Positions 58,853 to 64,000 of a DNA stretch of 64,000 bases are shown piece after piece; position 1 is the stretch's first letter, and each line of letters starts with the position of its first letter. Made by a program: the position numbers and the translations under genes. The stretch is taken from the NCBI GenBank assembly GCA_025094145.1, contig JALLLS010000055.1:62001-126000 (forward strand), read 5' to 3'. The stretch comes from Spinellus fusiger. Lineage: Eukaryota; Mucoromycota; Mucoromycetes; Mucorales; Phycomycetaceae. The notes beneath the pieces are model-generated. The model worked only from the letters and a program-made list of their open reading frames with translations, had not been told where the DNA came from and did no database searches.

Positions 58853-59716
58853 TGATAAGAAAAGGAAAAGGAAGAGAAGTGAGGGAAAAGGAAAAGGAAA
58901 AGGAAAAAGAAAGACACTATATAGGCTGTTGTGTTGCAGTTGAACCTCAAATAAGCATCTCAAGTGTTTGCTAGTGCTGCTCTGTAGCGGAGTGTTTTGT
59001 AGCGGAAGTGATCCTCCAGTCAGTGGCCATTGGGACCGTCTCGGCTATAAGATATAGAAGACAAGGAATAAATAACTCATTGATGGCATTGGTTCTACAC
59101 CAGTAGATAAGAGCAGAAAATAAGAAAATAAGAAAATAAAGAGAAACAGTAGATCTCCTTTGTTCTTTTCTTCTCACCCTGACTGTGCTCACGACCCTTT
59201 TCTTACATAACACAGTCCTACGTTGCACTCTGTTTCTTTTTGTTTCTTGCCTCTTTGTCTTTTTGTTTCTTGTTCCTTATTGATAAAGTCATGCTGCATC
59301 ACAATGGAGGTTCTATTTCAGTACAACTGTAAGAGAAAAAGGTCCCGGTGTTCAGCAACTGAATGACTAGACCACATGCCTCCATGGATGGGTAGGTGGT
59401 TCTTTGGCTGTCCAAAGTGTTTCCAAGGGAATAACACAACAATCCACATGGGGTTTTCTTTTTTTTTCTTTTTCTTTTTTTCTTTCTTAAAATCACGAGG
59501 TTAGATGAACGATAGAATAGATCCAACGACAGATCTATTATTCTAAAAAACAAACAAGAACAAACAAGAACAAGATAGAAATGATATGAATAGCCGTGTT
59601 TATTACCTAGACTGTTGATGTTTTTATATGCTACTCATTTATTTTATCTATGCAATTTACATGTCAAGGACAACTCTTAAGGGATCTTTTTTTCTTCCTC
59701 TTCTGTCTGTTGTGTT
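58853..59716. other. Intergenic, no gene seen
   Basis: The ATG22 promoter and RPA1 3' flank. A GGAAAA-type purine run (58860-58912) sits directly upstream of the ATG22 start, and a T/C-rich run lies at 59455-59490. No coding frame is supported. Confidence 0.6.
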
Positions 59717-60892
59717 TCAATGAATCAATTTCTCAATAGAATCCACCATTAATCGAGCATCCTTAACATAGTCAATGGGCACTGCTTCTATCAATGTGTG
59801 TTTGATACGAGCACTGTCCTATAATAAAGACATTAGGACATCTCGAATCATGTCAGCCACTCACATTATAGGTTTCTGTCTTGGCTCTGATCTTAACATT
59901 GTAAACTTTGTAGAGAGCATTCTTGAACACTTTCTGATACTCTTCCGTGTTGCTGTCCTTTAGCTCCATCACATGGTTGGCGCTTGTGTTAAGGATCACT
60001 GAACCCACTTCATCAAATGTGTTGGCATACACTTGTGCAGTTGCGTCTGCCAAATTTACTGTCAAAACATATCTAGTAAAGAGTAGGAAGGAGAGGGGGG
60101 GTTAATCTTGCTCCTAGAGTCCTCTTGTCTGTACGTAGGTCTGTAGGGCTGCCTACCTCCAGTCAGGTGAAGCATGCATCTTTGAGCACTTCTCACACCG
60201 CCAGCCAGAACCTTCATTTGATAGCTTCTTCTTACAGTCAGGGCAGGCAGGGTAGGCAGGATTATCAGATTTAAGGTATGAGATGGTGACTTTAGAACTG
60301 TAATAGTCAGCCTAATATACACCAGTGTCAGTTTCATACTCCTTGTTCTCCCTTTGATAATAGGGCTTACAACATCTGTTCCTCCCAGATTATCTGTTCT
60401 TGCTTGTTGCAATGTGAGTTTCTCCTTGGGTTTGTATTCGCCATTGCCTGTGCCTGTCTGATTGGCAAACACACTGTAGCTGGTGGTGGTGTCATTCTTA
60501 TCGAACCTAAAGAACAATGGCCTCCATGAGTCCTTCTTCATCACTCCCTTTCTTACCATTGTCTAAGGACTCTTGACTCGGATAAATCTGGGTCCATCTT
60601 CAAAATACCAGGTTGGGATAAGGACAGAGTTTTTCCTTGGAAATCATTGACTCGACAGCCTTTGAAGGCAAGCACAGGGGAACCAGAGGAACTGAAATTC
60701 TCCGCAGTATTACCCCACAAAGTAACTCGGATTTGCTTTTGGGTATCATCCACAATCAACAGTTCTCTTTTCTTGGACTAGTTACAATCCACGAGATAAG
60801 TTAATATGTATATAATAGTAATAGTAATAGTAATAGTAATAGTAATAGTAATAGTAATAGTAATAATAATAATAATAATAGTAATAATAATA

Positions 60893-60957
<65 letters not shown>

Positions 60958-62637
60958 CAAAGAGAACCGTGGATTCTGTCCATCAGTCAGCCAGACAGCC
61001 AGCCACCACTTACTAATTTCCCGGTGGCCTTGGTCATAATCTCCTGTACACCCATATCCTCTTTCAAAACACCAATCACATCTATATGCCTATTAGCTGA
61101 GGAGATCCAAAACAAAAAGGCACCCTCTTCACTAGTCACTTACCAATGTTGGTGCCCTTTTCAATGTTCTCAATATCAGCAATCTTAACAAAGTTGAATC
61201 TCACTTGAGGAACTGCGTGGTCATCATTGCACTAGAGTTTAAATCCATGAGCCTTTTCTGCTTCTTTCTTTCTCTTCACAAGAGAGGGTTCATTGACTTA
61301 CCAATTCAATTTCAGTGCCATTCTCAAGTGAGAGCTCATACTCATTGTCCAGAGTTGAGAATTGTTTGCGTGCCATTGATATTTTAGCACGGGACACATA
61401 ATAGACCTAGAATCATGTGTGGAGTGATGAGCCATTCGTGGAGAATAAGATGAGCAATGGATAGGCTTACCTTTCCTTCTTCGAGCAAGTTGTACAGCCG
61501 ATCGACTTGATCATTGAATATAGTAGCCTTTATCTCACCCTGTATTCTCCGATAAGTATTGAAAGAGCATAATAGAATGGCAGTACCACACCCAACCACG
61601 CACTAAAGACACAGCCACACTAAAGACACAGCCACTTACAGAGTTGTCTAGGAAGTTGACCGAGAACAGCTTGCCCTGTGATCTTGCATTGTGCCATGTT
61701 TTGACTTCTGACTTGAAAGAAACTCTTGCCTTGATAGTCCATCTAATAACAAAAAGAGAGATAAATCCGCCTCTGTCCATGTCTGCCTGTGTTTACCTTT
61801 CTTGGTAGGGATTGAGTCCTTTGATATTGAACAAAGAAGCATCCAACTGTGGGTTAGATCGAGGCTGCTGTGTCTCTACTCTTGGCTCTACTCTTGTTGG
61901 ATTCTGGTTTTGGTTCTGCTGTAAATATGGCTGTGTGACTGTCGGAGCAGGAGCAGTGGCAGTGGTATTCACGCTGGGTGTAGTGCTGACCACATCAACA
62001 GCAACAGGAGAACCAATCTTCTCAATACCTTCCGCAACCAAGACATCAAACTGGAAAAGAATCATCACTCTATAGAAAAGAAGCAATCATAATAAGTAAA
62101 CAGCAACAGCAACAGCAACAGCAACAACACTTGTTAACGTATACCCCCATAGTTAAAACTACAGTAGGAATTGGACTTACTTTCTGCCTTGGAGTGAATT
62201 GCTTGATATTTTATGGAGCTTGATAATGCTGTTTTTGAATACTTGTTTAGTCTCCACCATATAATTAAGACTTGTGGCCAACATGGCTATAGGACCACCA
62301 TAATAATACATATACATAGATACATAGATAAATAATAGATGGAAACAGATAGAAACATAAATATAAAATAAATATTAATCAGTCATCCACAGTCCCCAAC
62401 AAGTATAGAAATAAAGTCTGTTTACCTTGCATAAAAAATTCACCGTCAGATATCACCATTCTATGTCTTGTTGAATATACAATGGTACAAGCAAGGTAGA
62501 ACTTACCTGTAGCGCATGCCAGACGAGGTGTCCATGGGCTTGAGATTGATAATCTGAATCACTGGAGTTGCAAGTTCGGGAGTTGCATAGGTCTCTGTAT
62601 GGAGTGCTTTGATGGCATTCTTAGTGAGATCCATCAT
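59717..62637 (-). CDS. RPA1: Replication protein A large subunit (RPA70)
   Basis: Fourteen exons (62637-62507, 62460-62426, 62286-62181, 62069-61797, 61742-61640, 61539-61471, 61406-61302, 61231-61144, 61081-61014, 60777-60557, 60506-60371, 60311-60157, 60072-59865, 59818-59717) give 599 residues. OB-F: VIQIINLKPMDTSSGMRYRM, VISDGEFFMQAMLATSLNYM, VMILFQFDVLVAEG. A Pro/Gln/Thr linker (61.8-62.0 kb) precedes OB-A (LNPYQERWTIKARVSFKSEV, GEIKATIFNDQVDRLYNLLE) and OB-B (RFNFVKIADIENIEKGTNID, VTLWGNTAENF). OB-C carries the zinc ribbon CPDCKKKL...WRCEKCSK and ends VYNVKIRAKTETYN. It binds single-stranded DNA in replication, repair and recombination as part of the RPA trimer. Two ATGs in tandem (62637, 62634) are possible starts. 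Confidence 0.96.
60812..60956. repeat. Trinucleotide array (TAG/TAA)n in RPA1 intron 9
   Basis: About 145 bp of (TAGTAA)n passing into (TAA)n, read as (ATT)n on the coding strand. It fills much of the 236-nt intron 60778-61013. Confidence 0.95.
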
Positions 62638-62692
62638 TGTGAGTGAACAGGTAGGAAATGCTTGGTTCAAAGAATAGCACTTTAAAAAGTAA

Positions 62693-62721
62693 ACGCGCAG
62701 TAGACAATAAGACGTCACGCG
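62693..62721. promoter_or_regulatory. Two ACGCG cores upstream of RPA1
   Basis: AACGCGC (62692-62698) and CACGCGG (62716-62722) lie 56-85 bp upstream of the RPA1 start, with a GACGTC palindrome between them (62711-62716). ACGCG is the core of the MBF/MCB element that drives G1/S genes in ascomycete fungi, including RPA genes; use of that system here is inference. Confidence 0.4.
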
Positions 62722-62722
62722 G

Positions 62723-64000
62723 ACTTATTCTCACTCGACGTGTCTCTCTTCTTTCCTTGAAGTGGTCACGTGAAATAAGCAGTAAAGACCAAGGCTTGTC
62801 TTTCTCAATAGTGTATTGATAGTTGTGTATTCAATAAACTGTCCCATTTTGGTATATAAAGAGAGGGAGAAGGAGGGAAATAAGGTTGATAAAATAGTAG
62901 AGTATATTAACACAAATTAGCGCTCAATAGACTTTATCAAAGCACTATTGAGTTATGATTACAAAATACTTAGTTTATTCCTTTCTGTATGAACTAGTAT
63001 AAGAACATGTGCTATCATCTTCTATCGTCAACTGAGATAACATAACAAAAATGTTCAGCCGTAGAAACATCTATTGTTTATATTAACTACAGAAAGAGGC
63101 TGTGTTTATTTCTCTAATGAAACACAGAGTGAATAAATCAATAAGGCATTCATTTCCGATGGACTTTTGTTGGAAATAGAGTGATATACTCCTGTAACTT
63201 GATGACTCACTTTGTTCTTATTATCTATGGATAAAAGTAATTGAAACAAAAATAGATTTGATATTTTTGCATAATGACTATTAGAATGGATAGACATCAT
63301 AGACAGTAAAAGAGTATACAAGTAAGCCTAAAAACAAACATATATTGAAACAAGATGCTTTTATTTATATCGAATATACTCTTTTGTGTCTGCTATTCGA
63401 ATACTCTGTTGATGAATAAACGGCATTAGAGAAAGACAATAAATGATATCCTAAAACCACTCTCCATAAGGAATTCAAAATATACAACTGCGAGATATCT
63501 AATAAAGCTGGGGTAGAAACAATACTCATTGTATTAAAAAGAAAGAAGAAAAAAAGAGATTTTGTGGCTAGAGCGTTCAAAAAGGGGCTTCATCTTGTCT
63601 TGTGGTAAATAGACAGTATAACTACATATCCTAAAGACAATGATATAAATAAAGATCCTGATTCAGACACTCAGTCAAGATGATTCAACAAAAAGGGGTC
63701 TCACTAGACTATTCCAATCACCTATAGCATTGACTAACATTTAAAGACAGTGTAGGTTATAGGCATAGGCATATTATTGCACACTTGTCCTAATTATTAT
63801 GAATACAACTGAAATTGAATCAGTATTGGATGGATAGATGGATAGATTGATTAAACACACCAGGCTATCGGCTATAACTACTTTTGAATGCAGAAAGTCC
63901 ATAGAGTAGAGTAGGCATCAGTTTCATATGAATACATTACATAAGTAGCATTGTATTTATTCTTGAACCGTATGACCCTTGTATCTATATCTATATTATT
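62723..64000. other. Intergenic, no gene seen
   Basis: A+T-rich sequence to the right edge. Short minus-strand frames (62731-62913, 63106-63321, 63365-63580) lack any recognisable domain or splice partner. Confidence 0.55.

Noticed and set aside
60778..61039. Poly-Leu and poly-Ile frames on both strands
   Set aside because: Translations of the trinucleotide array in the RPA1 intron.

Overview
The window looks like nuclear DNA of an early-diverging filamentous fungus, most likely Mucoromycota/Mucorales. That is an inference from intron-rich genes with short GT-AG introns, A+T-rich spacers, fungal gene families (Bem2-type RhoGAP, Atg22, an Arp8 of the INO80 complex, a TRIC-like channel) and repeat families that resemble those of mucoralean genomes. 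No species is claimed. Gene models were assembled by hand. For complete models, exon phases were checked and add up to uninterrupted frames.

Layout. 1-1123: 5' part of a P-type cation ATPase (-), cut by the window edge. 1532-2332: two-PAS protein (-), divergent from ARP8 (2928-5840, +, 8 exons). 6353-7128: two poorly resolved small minus-strand genes. 8180-9488: a 1.3-kb element with 131-bp inverted repeats flanked by TA, carrying a non-transposase cargo frame. 9591-10612: an internally deleted copy of a second TIR element that encodes the C-terminal end of a TnpB/Fanzor-like nuclease. 11085-12231 (-) ornithine cyclodeaminase/mu-crystallin family and 12524-13645 (+) TRIC-like channel share a short divergent promoter. 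14131-15334 (+): putative N-myristoylated protein with micro-exons. 15742-19886 (-): complete 13-exon CEP104 homologue. 21487-23273: 5'-truncated LINE with a 16-bp target duplication, abutting a 2.55-kb Fanzor-element copy (23275-25828). 26048-27554 (+) mitochondrial 3-ketoacyl-CoA thiolase and 28134-29066 (+) complex I 24-kDa subunit.

29067-45375 is an A+T-rich gene desert with decayed transposon ends. Its only clear gene is a SWIRM-domain protein (38955-40171, -). After it come a very large BEM2-like RasGEF/PH/RhoGAP gene (45376-51737, -), a half-size ABCB transporter (53356-about 56.1 kb, -, at least 14 exons), ATG22 (56731-58852, -) and RPA1 (59717-62637, -, 14 exons).

The host genes are mostly single-copy housekeeping functions: chromatin (Arp8, SWIRM), DNA replication (Rpa1), mitochondrial energy metabolism (thiolase, complex I, probably the ABC transporter), polarity signalling (Bem2), vacuolar recycling (Atg22) and microtubule-tip biology (Cep104). 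They form no operon-like system. The most interesting material is the mobile layer: two unrelated TA-flanked TIR families carrying nuclease-like cargo instead of a recognisable transposase, with a LINE insertion sited exactly at the edge of one. Also notable is a ciliary-tip protein gene in a presumably non-flagellated fungus.
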